DNA of 64,000 nt from IMG/VR virus record IMGVR_UViG_3300035070_002626, positions 124,001-188,000 of that record. One strand, 5' to 3'. Under the pieces are notes generated by a model. That model was not told the DNA's origin and did no database searches. It saw only the letters and a program-made list of their open reading frames with translations. This document shows, one piece after another, positions 57,923 through 64,000 of the stretch. The position numbers and the translations under genes were made by a program. This DNA is from a virus. Numbering within the stretch: the first letter of the stretch is position 1; each line of letters begins with the position of its first letter.

Positions 57923-58153
57923 TTAACTCTTTTTGCATTTCATAATCATGTCATGTGCATCAGTGTATGTACTCATATCATTGACTAGTGCATCAATACT
58001 GTCAAGTATAACCAACTCAACTAGTACAGCAACTTCGTCCCTTTGCTTAGGTGGTAATGTAACAACCCAATCAAGTAGATCGCTTTCTTTATCTACAGAC
58101 CAAATTTTATCTAGTAGATTTTTTTGATATTGTGATAATCCATCATTTAGCAT
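57923..58153 (-). CDS. Small conserved phage protein (76 aa)
   Basis: The start is ATG 58153, overlapping the upstream stop by 11 nt; codons further upstream lie in the preceding gene. The helical acidic protein (MLNDGLSQYQKNLLDKIWSVD...) resembles a small protein common in T4-like marine phages (LPPKQRDEVAVLVELVILDSIDAL pattern). It has no known function. Confidence 0.6.
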   Translation of the reverse strand: MLNDGLSQYQKNLLDKIWSVDKESDLLDWVVTLPPKQRDEVAVLVELVILDSIDALVNDMSTYTDAHDMIMKCKKS

Positions 58154-58310
58154 TATTGCGTTCCTTGAACATACGCTTGAGTACATATTTGTGTTTGTTA
58201 AAGTAATAGGTGTCGTCGTAACAAACTAACTCGTTGGTCCAGTTGTAAATTTCATCTTTGTGTTCAAACCACTTGTCTTGACAAAATTTCCTAAACTTTG
58301 AAATTTGCAT
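58143..58310 (-). CDS. Small basic aromatic protein (55 aa)
   Basis: ATG at 58310 lies near an AGGAGTGTACAA site. The frame ends TGA at 58143, inside the next gene. The product (MQISKFRKFCQDKWFEHKDEIYNW...) is rich in Lys, Phe, Tyr and Trp and probably binds nucleic acid or protein. It is the first gene of the micro-gene run from an early-type promoter. Confidence 0.6.
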   Translation of the reverse strand: MQISKFRKFCQDKWFEHKDEIYNWTNELVCYDDTYYFNKHKYVLKRMFKERNNAK

Positions 58311-58338
58311 ATTTGTACACTCCTGCGTTTATAGTAGT

Positions 58339-58367
58339 ATACTAGCACAGTGCAACAGCAATGTCAA
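58339..58367 (-). promoter_or_regulatory. Early promoter of the micro-gene run
   Basis: TTGACA (58367-58362), 17-bp spacer ending TGTGC, TAGTAT (58344-58339). It directly follows the terminator at 58369-58394. Confidence 0.65.
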
Positions 58368-58368
58368 G

Positions 58369-58394
58369 AAAAAAGCACCCGCAAAGGTGCTTTT
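58369..58394 (-). terminator. Rho-independent terminator
   Basis: Minus-strand AAAAGCACC/GGTGCTTTT, a 9-bp stem with a 6-nt loop and T-run. It ends the putative structural gene at 58417. Confidence 0.85.
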
Positions 58395-58416
58395 AACTTA
58401 GTTTATGTGTTATTCT

Positions 58417-59004
58417 TTACCAAGCGGACCATTTTGCTGGGCATCTGGCTGAGCACGTAAATACATCGCCTGCTTCTAGCCCAAAGAACCAACCAAGGTA
58501 TGTTGGAGCATCGCTAGGTCCTGTTGGTATATACCCTTCTGCAATCACTGGGGCAGATCCATTAATTAAAATGTTGCTTCTATCTGCAAAGTAATCATTT
58601 GGATCATCATCAGAAGTAAGTGTAGCATAACCCGGCCATGGATACGGTTTTAAAAACCCTGCGCCTACTAGATTAAAGCTCTCAGTGATACCTTTACTGC
58701 CTAATGATGCATCTTCGCTGTTTACTCCATCTGTGCTAAACCACAATGATCCGAGATTTAACGAACCCGAATTAACTGTTACACTTAATGTGTGTTCATG
58801 TAACGCACCGTCATCGTCATCTTCAAATGTCCAGGTTCCGATTAACTCGAAGCCTTCCTCATCATCTGGGCCCGGGCCAGCCCATACGCCATCTCTGGTA
58901 ACCGGAGTCACTGCACCTGTTTGCACTTCTGCGCCGTCCCAGAGGATGGTTAAATCTGCTGTTGATACACTTGTACCTAACAATTTTACTGTTCTTAATG
59001 CCAT
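58417..59004 (-). CDS. Putative virion protein (195 aa)
   Basis: A beta-rich, acidic protein (MALRTVKLLGTSVSTADLTILWDGAEVQTG...) with a Gly/Asp/Thr-rich body and a C-terminus ending in aromatic and cysteine residues (DVFTCSARCPAKWSAW). It has its own late motif, an AGGAAATAAAT ribosome site and its own terminator, which suggests a highly expressed late protein. Head decoration or fibre tip is possible. Confidence 0.55.
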   Translation of the reverse strand: MALRTVKLLGTSVSTADLTILWDGAEVQTGAVTPVTRDGVWAGPGPDDEEGFELIGTWTFEDDDDGALHEHTLSVTVNSGSLNLGSLWFSTDGVNSEDASLGSKGITESFNLVGAGFLKPYPWPGYATLTSDDDPNDYFADRSNILINGSAPVIAEGYIPTGPSDAPTYLGWFFGLEAGDVFTCSARCPAKWSAW

Positions 59005-59136
59005 ATTTATTTCCTAAACTTGTTTTACCTAGCCCGCAGTATTAGGCAGGCCGCTGTAGTGCGTAGCCTTGCCCGGTAATTGTACTAACACTACCCAACT
59101 GCGGCCGTTGTAGTGTTTGTGTTATTATAATTGTAT
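59005..59136 (-). other. GC-rich 5' leader of the 195-aa gene
   Basis: The 132-bp gap is GC-richer than its surroundings. On the minus strand one frame reads TLQRPQLGSVSTITGQGYALQ and then stops. This looks like the end of a structural protein rather than a new gene. It may be a structured leader or a remnant of a duplicated virion gene. Confidence 0.3.
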
Positions 59137-59140
59137 TTAG
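59134..59140 (-). promoter_or_regulatory. Late promoter motif CTAAATA
   Basis: GCTAAATAC overlaps the stop of the glycosyltransferase gene, giving a leader of about 125 nt to the gene at 59004. Confidence 0.4.
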
Positions 59141-59892
59141 CACCAATGTTGAGATATTATATTATCTTTAACTTCATGCGGTTTTGGATTTCCGTGAAAT
59201 ATTAGCACACTTGCTTCTGGCGGCACAACACTTGCAGCACCAGGGTCCTTATGTTTTCTATATCGAAAATCATATCCACCTTGCATTACTTGCCATCGAT
59301 AACTGAGAATCTGATCAGAATTATAAAACGCAACATTGTTTTTTACTTTTTCAAAAATGTAGTCTTGGTCTCCGTGCCACGGGCATCTTGGATTATTAAT
59401 AATCGAGTTTGGATCGAATTCATTGTATACATGTGCATAGTCCTTTGGATCAAACCACATTACACTACTGTTGATTGCCCATTTGCTACTTTTCATAAGA
59501 TATTTAAAATCTCGTGCGGCCCAAAATTTATCTTTGTTAACTTGCCACAACCAATCGATATTCCCTACAATGACAGTATCAAGATCAAAGTACAGCATTT
59601 TTCCTTGATCTTTTAAACAGTTTTGTGTGTTAAAGAGTTGTATCTTGTACCACCAACTGCGCTTAGGCCCCCTAACACCATCCCATTCTTCTAGTGCATG
59701 CTTGATGTAAGGTGCAGGTACGTGACGTGTACTTTCTGTGTACACATGCATTCTAACACTGGGTGTTAGGTTGCGGCATAGACTATTATAAAGTCTATCT
59801 ACATATGTCCAGTCATACAGTGTGTCATGTATTAAACATGCACAATCTATCACATCATCCACTCCAGTGAGTCGCTTAATCTTTTTAGCCAT
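59137..59892 (-). CDS. Nucleotide-sugar glycosyltransferase (DxD)
   Basis: The 251-residue protein has a GT-A type metal motif YFDLDTVIVGNID (DLD at 103-105), WAINSSVMWF and HGDQDYIFE. A C-terminal FHGNPKPHE completes it, the pattern of GT8-like and related transferases. It transfers a sugar from UDP-sugar. It overlaps the upstream GT-like gene by 43 nt. Confidence 0.8.
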   Translation of the reverse strand: MAKKIKRLTGVDDVIDCACLIHDTLYDWTYVDRLYNSLCRNLTPSVRMHVYTESTRHVPAPYIKHALEEWDGVRGPKRSWWYKIQLFNTQNCLKDQGKMLYFDLDTVIVGNIDWLWQVNKDKFWAARDFKYLMKSSKWAINSSVMWFDPKDYAHVYNEFDPNSIINNPRCPWHGDQDYIFEKVKNNVAFYNSDQILSYRWQVMQGGYDFRYRKHKDPGAASVVPPEASVLIFHGNPKPHEVKDNIISQHWC

Positions 59893-60725
59893 AATCCTTG
59901 TTCTATTTCTGGCACAGTGTATTCAGTGTGGCATATTTCTACAAACCATTGTTCTCTGTCCACTGGCTTAGGGTGTTCAATATTCTCCAAGTGTGTACTA
60001 ACTGGATGTGCAAGACTGCTCGAATTGGTTAGCACATTTGCGCCAGCAATTGCTGCACTAATGCCAGGGCCGCTACAGTGATTTACTACTGCATGATATC
60101 CGTAGTCAATGTTGTATTTGTCATAAGTGTCGTCCACTCGTATAGGTTGTTCCATTGTGCAGTTAGCAAAGTTTTCCAACATAAATCGATGTGGGGGGAT
60201 AAATGCAGGACTGCGTGGATGCGGCCTAACTACTATTGGCCGGTCTGTATACTTGCGTAGATGGGCAATAGTCTCTCTAGTCCAAGTTGGAAGATCGGGC
60301 ATGTTTTCCCATTGCAAACTTTTACGATGCTGCAATGCTATCAAAATACCATCACTTTGTTGTGATAACTTGCTTAGTTTTAATCCCAGGGCAGCTGGCC
60401 TATCCCAGTCTAAATTTTGTTGATGTCCGTAATAGCCAGTGGCATTGATATTGTTAATTGCTATCTTCCATGTTACCTCACGATCGAGTGCCCCAACATC
60501 AATCACAATAACTGGTTTGTTTTGGCTGCGATAATGGTCGTATACTTGTTTGTTCTTTGCCATACGCCCATTCCACAGTACACTCCATATTACAACAGCA
60601 TCACAATCTAAACTATTTTCAACTGGCGTTATACCTGCTGCTCTACAACTACTGAGAAATGCTTCCAGCACTGTAGAGCTGTTCAGTGCACACTGTTCTG
60701 GATAATATGCTATGTTAATGATCAT
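59850..60725 (-). CDS. Capsule-type glycosyltransferase-like protein A
   Basis: A 291-residue protein. It shares with the 62204 and 63136 proteins the plan: an ILIALQHRKSLQW strand, a RPIVVRPHPRSP basic phosphate-binding motif, then HCSGPGISAAIAGANVL, matching the GT-B donor-site Ser/Gly loop, and a C-terminal HTEYTVPEIEQG. These fit the capsule/Kdo-transferase-like GT-B fold. It overlaps the 60742 gene region start in opposite orientation. Confidence 0.6.
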   Translation of the reverse strand: MIINIAYYPEQCALNSSTVLEAFLSSCRAAGITPVENSLDCDAVVIWSVLWNGRMAKNKQVYDHYRSQNKPVIVIDVGALDREVTWKIAINNINATGYYGHQQNLDWDRPAALGLKLSKLSQQSDGILIALQHRKSLQWENMPDLPTWTRETIAHLRKYTDRPIVVRPHPRSPAFIPPHRFMLENFANCTMEQPIRVDDTYDKYNIDYGYHAVVNHCSGPGISAAIAGANVLTNSSSLAHPVSTHLENIEHPKPVDREQWFVEICHTEYTVPEIEQGLWLKRLSDSLEWMM

Positions 60726-60728
60726 GGT

Positions 60729-60736
60729 TATAAATA
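60729..60736 (+). promoter_or_regulatory. T4 late promoter TATAAATA next to the start codon
   Basis: A perfect motif ends 5 nt before the ATG at 60742, predicting a leaderless transcript in T4 geometry. Confidence 0.5.
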
Positions 60737-60741
60737 CTCGT

Positions 60742-61572
60742 ATGAAACGTTATACAGTAGTTACCACATTTCATCAGGAGGGCTTGGAATTGTACGGCCA
60801 GCGGATGATTGATTCATTTGAGCAGCATTGGCCCGACAGTGTCGATATGATTGTTTACACAGAAAATTGCACTCCAAGAATAACCAAGAAAAATATACGT
60901 TGTGTTGATCTACTTAGTGTTAGCAGCGAGTGCAAAAGTTTTGTTGAAAGACACAAAAACAACCCGGAAGCACACGGTGGATTAGGTCCTCACAATCAAG
61001 GGGAATGGAGTGAACGCAAGCACTTTAAATGGCAAGGTGTGAGATTTTGTTACAAAGTATTTGCAGTACACCACGCAGTAAACACGGTTGACAGCGATTG
61101 GATTATTTGGTTAGACGCAGACAGTCACACCCATAGCCCATTAAGTGTTGAATTTTTAGACAGCATTAGCCCAGATGATTTTATTGCAACCCACCTGGGA
61201 CGGACTGATAGATACCACAGCGAATGCGGATGGGTAGGGTACAATCGTCAACACCCATTGGGCATTGAGTTTGTTAATGACTTTGCCGGAATGTACATCA
61301 ACGACACCATGTTCAATGAACGTGAATGGCATGATAGTTACTTGTTTGATGTGCAGAGAAAACATTATCGAGATAGCAAAGGTGTAAGCTTTTATGATCT
61401 CAATCCCGAACCTGATACCAAGGGACTAGCAGGGCACCCGTTTATTAACAGCAAGCTAGGAATGTATTTGGATCACATGAAAGGTGATCGCAAACAACGT
61501 GGACACAGTAAAGCAAAAGAAGTTAGACTGCACAGCGACCACCCGTACTGGAAGAAGATTTTAAATGTATGA
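60742..61572 (+). CDS. Glycosyltransferase with DAD motif
   Basis: The 276-residue protein starts MKRYTVVTTFHQEGLELYGQR. A DxD metal site lies in IIWLDADSHTH (125-127), followed by HLGRTDRYHSECGWVGYN. This is a GT-A transferase, related in style to galactosyl- and fucosyl-transferring phage enzymes. The start is set by the motif and the late promoter; in-frame ATGs slightly upstream lack ribosome sites too. The FkbM methyltransferase gene overlaps its end by 8 nt. Confidence 0.7.
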   Translation: MKRYTVVTTFHQEGLELYGQRMIDSFEQHWPDSVDMIVYTENCTPRITKKNIRCVDLLSVSSECKSFVERHKNNPEAHGGLGPHNQGEWSERKHFKWQGVRFCYKVFAVHHAVNTVDSDWIIWLDADSHTHSPLSVEFLDSISPDDFIATHLGRTDRYHSECGWVGYNRQHPLGIEFVNDFAGMYINDTMFNEREWHDSYLFDVQRKHYRDSKGVSFYDLNPEPDTKGLAGHPFINSKLGMYLDHMKGDRKQRGHSKAKEVRLHSDHPYWKKILNV

Positions 61573-62215
61573 AAAACACAGCTGGTGGTTTCCAGACCAA
61601 GATACACACTTTGTAGAAATGCTGGATAAGAATATACACAAAGGTTTTGAGCCAGTGTATCAAGAACCTGTGCGCAATAAAAGTTTACGATATGTAAAGC
61701 AAAAAAGTGTTGCACTTGATATTGGGGCAAACATTGGCTTGTGGAGTAGGGACCTTGCACTGCATTTTACAAAAGTTATTGCATTTGAACCAGTAAGCGA
61801 CTTTCGTGATTGTTTGATTAAAAATGTTGTTAACGGCAATATAGACATTCGACCTTATGCACTAGGGCCAGAAGACACAACCATTGACATGGTTGTTACC
61901 GAAGGTAACACTGGCCACAGTCATGTTGACAACAATACAATTGGCAGCGGATCCATTGACATGCGCAAGTTGGATAGTTTGAAATTTGATGCTGTTGATT
62001 ATATTAAAATTGACTGTGAAGGATATGAGCTATCCATACTACAAGGTGCAGAGCAAACTATTAAACATCATCAACCTGTGATTGTAGTTGAACAAAAACT
62101 ACACAAAGATACCGGCATAACCAAAGAAACACAATATGGCAGTGTTGAATTACTAAAAAGTTGGGGCATGATTGAACTGGCCAGAGTGAGAAACGACTGT
62201 ATACTAGGCTGGTAA
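61565..62215 (+). CDS. FkbM family methyltransferase
   Basis: The 216-residue protein has SAM motif I DIGANIG (52-58), the FEP motif (IAFEPVSDF) and the FkbM hallmark YIKIDCEGYELSILQGAE (about 148-165). FkbM enzymes O-methylate sugars. It follows the glycosyltransferase with an 8-nt overlap, so it likely methylates the same glycan. It converges on the minus-strand GT genes. Confidence 0.85.
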   Translation: MYEKHSWWFPDQDTHFVEMLDKNIHKGFEPVYQEPVRNKSLRYVKQKSVALDIGANIGLWSRDLALHFTKVIAFEPVSDFRDCLIKNVVNGNIDIRPYALGPEDTTIDMVVTEGNTGHSHVDNNTIGSGSIDMRKLDSLKFDAVDYIKIDCEGYELSILQGAEQTIKHHQPVIVVEQKLHKDTGITKETQYGSVELLKSWGMIELARVRNDCILGW

Positions 62216-63139
62216 GTGCGGTTCAAAGTGTCGATATATTTCACCATTTTGACTTTGTGCAATAGTCCAATGTGCTTGACATAAATTATTCAACCACTGT
62301 TCTCTGTCCGGCATTTGAGGATTGTTAATATTTCTAGTATTATGATTTGCAACGTCCCAAGTAACTGCACTTTCTTCATTGATAAATGTTGGTACACCTT
62401 CCAATACACTCAATACACTGCTCGAGCTGTTGTAAAATACCGCAGCCCTGGCGCCCTTAACATCTTGTTGAAGTGTGCGCTTGGTACTATCAACAATGTC
62501 AACGTGTTGTTGTCGGCCGATTAATTCTGCCCATGGTTTGTCCATAGTACCTGGATGTGGGCGTATTTTAATAACAGTGCCAACTTGACTGCGTATAATT
62601 TTTAATGTTTTTTGTAGCCAAGCTATTTGGTCAAATCCTTTAGCATTCCAGCCGTTATCACGCTGCAAGCATAATAAAATATGATCACCATAATTTTTCC
62701 ACGGCTTTAATTCAAGTCCTAATGTATCACGCACCATATGCCAGTGATTATGATTGCTGTTACTGTTAGCATATTCACCTTCGTTGTAAAACACACTGTC
62801 AAGGCTGTAACGCAACCACATGTTTTCGTGCTCATTGTGAAACTTAAAGCAACTTCCATCAATGCTCATAACTCTGCCGCCAATTGCCTTTTGATGATTA
62901 ATAATAGCTTCTCTATGATAAATGTGCGGACCACTATAGCTCATACCGACCCACCCAATGATTACTGCTAGTTTTGCACGATGTAATTGCCGATCACGCA
63001 AATTTTCATCAACCAACACACGGGCACCACATTGTCTTGCGCCGTCTGCAAATGCTCGCATGATCTGTACTTTAATATTATGATTGCGAATCTTCGGAAG
63101 ACTGCTCAAGTACACAACAACATCATAATCCCACGTCAT
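62204..63139 (-). CDS. Capsule-type glycosyltransferase-like protein B
   Basis: A 311-residue paralogue of the 59850 and 63136 proteins. It has LLCLQRDNGWNAKGFDQIAWL, IKIRPHPGTMDKPW (the basic His-Pro motif), AAVFYNSSSSVLSVLEGVPTFI and CQAHWTIAQSQNGEI. It fits a GT-B fold like capsule or Kdo transferases. Its ATG overlaps the stop of the 63136 gene (TGATG-type). Confidence 0.6.
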   Translation of the reverse strand: MTWDYDVVVYLSSLPKIRNHNIKVQIMRAFADGARQCGARVLVDENLRDRQLHRAKLAVIIGWVGMSYSGPHIYHREAIINHQKAIGGRVMSIDGSCFKFHNEHENMWLRYSLDSVFYNEGEYANSNSNHNHWHMVRDTLGLELKPWKNYGDHILLCLQRDNGWNAKGFDQIAWLQKTLKIIRSQVGTVIKIRPHPGTMDKPWAELIGRQQHVDIVDSTKRTLQQDVKGARAAVFYNSSSSVLSVLEGVPTFINEESAVTWDVANHNTRNINNPQMPDREQWLNNLCQAHWTIAQSQNGEIYRHFEPHLPA

Positions 63140-63990
63140 CTGCTGTAGTTCTCCTGCAAAATATGCCAGGCGGTGCCTTCCTGCATTTCTTTAGGTGTAA
63201 ATTGATTGTATGCTAAATTGCAACAAAGATTTCTAACTTCGGGTATAGACGGCATGTAAGGAGTTGCAATTTTCTTTAAGTCTGTGTTAGCCAATGGCTG
63301 CGCTGCATTTGGTCCCATTGTGAACACAGGCTTTCCAAATATCAATGCTTCTACCGCAGCAATACTGTTGTAAGTTACCAAACAGTGCACATCTTGAGAT
63401 AGTGCCATTTCCATTGTGTCCACATTAACACGAGCATGTCGGCTTTGTTTTTCCCTGACTACAATAGGCCTGTCAGTGTGCTGTTTAATTTCGTTGATTG
63501 TTGTTTCTACCCATTCTGTTAAATCTACACCCCAATAAGACAGTGCTTTTTGACTAGGAGGACACAGCAAGATATTTCTCCCTGGAAGATGTCTGTTAAT
63601 TGTAACACCTGTTTTGAGAAATCTATCATCTTGGCACTGTTGGTATAATGGTGCACTATATTGCAATGCATTTTTAGTAATTCGGTGATATTTTTTATGC
63701 TTGCCGTTGCCAAAATAGCCAGTGTCAATGTAATAAAAATCTCGCTTTTCTTCTAAGCATCTATGTATTACTTTCTTTTTAGCAATACCTCTTACTACAA
63801 CCGGCACTGACAAATCAGTTAATTCTACGTGCTTGCTTGCTCCAAACACTCCGTTGGACCCTAATAAAAAACTCTCTACTATTACATCCAACTTTGATTC
63901 TCCTTTTGGTTGAGTAACGCCAGCATCAACAATGCCCATACAGCCCGGGGTATTATGAGATTGTATTATACGTTCAATGATGTTGTCCAT
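63136..63990 (-). CDS. Capsule-type glycosyltransferase-like protein C
   Basis: A 284-residue protein with the same order of motifs: ILLCPPSQKALSYWG, RPIVVREKQSRHARVN, VTYNSIAAVEALIFGKPVF, then CNLAYNQFTPKEMQEG. ATG at 63990 is 10 nt from the window end, so a longer upstream start cannot be excluded. Together with protein B it forms a coupled pair acting on the same glycan. Confidence 0.6.
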   Translation of the reverse strand: MDNIIERIIQSHNTPGCMGIVDAGVTQPKGESKLDVIVESFLLGSNGVFGASKHVELTDLSVPVVVRGIAKKKVIHRCLEEKRDFYYIDTGYFGNGKHKKYHRITKNALQYSAPLYQQCQDDRFLKTGVTINRHLPGRNILLCPPSQKALSYWGVDLTEWVETTINEIKQHTDRPIVVREKQSRHARVNVDTMEMALSQDVHCLVTYNSIAAVEALIFGKPVFTMGPNAAQPLANTDLKKIATPYMPSIPEVRNLCCNLAYNQFTPKEMQEGTAWHILQENYSR

Positions 63991-64000
63991 ACTGTCTTCG

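Overview
The window looks like part of the genome of a large, lytic, T4-like myovirus of a Gram-negative, probably marine, bacterium. Genes are tightly packed, with start/stop overlaps of ATGA and TAATG type, and most lie on the minus strand. T4-type replication genes are recognisable (UvsW helicase, DnaB-like helicase, primase, a probable clamp-loader small subunit, class Ia ribonucleotide reductase with glutaredoxin). The T4 late-promoter motif (TATAAATA and close variants) recurs in front of structural and cargo genes. A second promoter class with TTGACA/TATAAT-like boxes 16-17 bp apart sits in front of replication and small genes. No capsid, portal or terminase genes are in the window. The host assignment is an inference: outer-membrane curli, a lipoprotein and a C-terminal beta-barrel only make sense with an outer membrane. 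Many small proteins resemble conserved unknowns of marine cyanophages and pelagiphages as I remember them; no search was run.

Layout. 1-9.7 kb: a truncated small gene, a class 3 lipase, UV-damage endonuclease, a structural protein, then an unusual trio (amidinotransferase, 2OG-Fe oxygenase, UDP-sugar dehydrogenase), a glycosyltransferase-like protein, a sulfotransferase and three small holin-like membrane proteins. 9.7-16.8 kb: the outstanding block, a curli (type VIII secretion) locus, csgF-csgG-curlin-fecR-curlin, followed on the same strand by a small gene and a CHASE2-domain adenylate cyclase. It is read from one perfect late promoter, and a Fis-type regulator diverges from it. 16.8-20.4 kb: two metallophosphoesterases, two tRNAs, several tiny genes, ClpS and Hsp20. 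20.5-29.8 kb: an FG-GAP lipoprotein, ClpX, a 928-residue membrane coiled-coil protein, a 698-residue putative structural protein and a PAAR tip protein. 29.9-34.0 kb: nrdA, nrdB, glutaredoxin and small genes.

34.0-43.5 kb: tailspike, PD-(D/E)XK nuclease, putative virion/assembly proteins and a nucleotidyltransferase-like protein. 43.5-49.6 kb: primase and DnaB-like helicase interleaved with three SGNH hydrolases and a radical SAM protein. 49.6-58.3 kb: a structural protein, a miniature C-family polymerase-like protein, clamp-loader-like and UvsW genes, an AAA+ ATPase and several micro-genes. 58.4-64 kb: a putative structural protein, then a sugar-modification cluster (two DxD glycosyltransferases, FkbM methyltransferase, three related capsule-type glycosyltransferases).

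How the parts may work together (inference). Early genes supply nucleotides, replication and repair, and may redirect host proteolysis through phage-encoded ClpX, ClpS and Hsp20. Late genes build tail and fibre parts, decorate glycans, and install an outer-membrane CsgG pore with secreted curlin-like proteins plus a cyclic-nucleotide signal. No gap longer than about 150 bp lacks a plausible gene.
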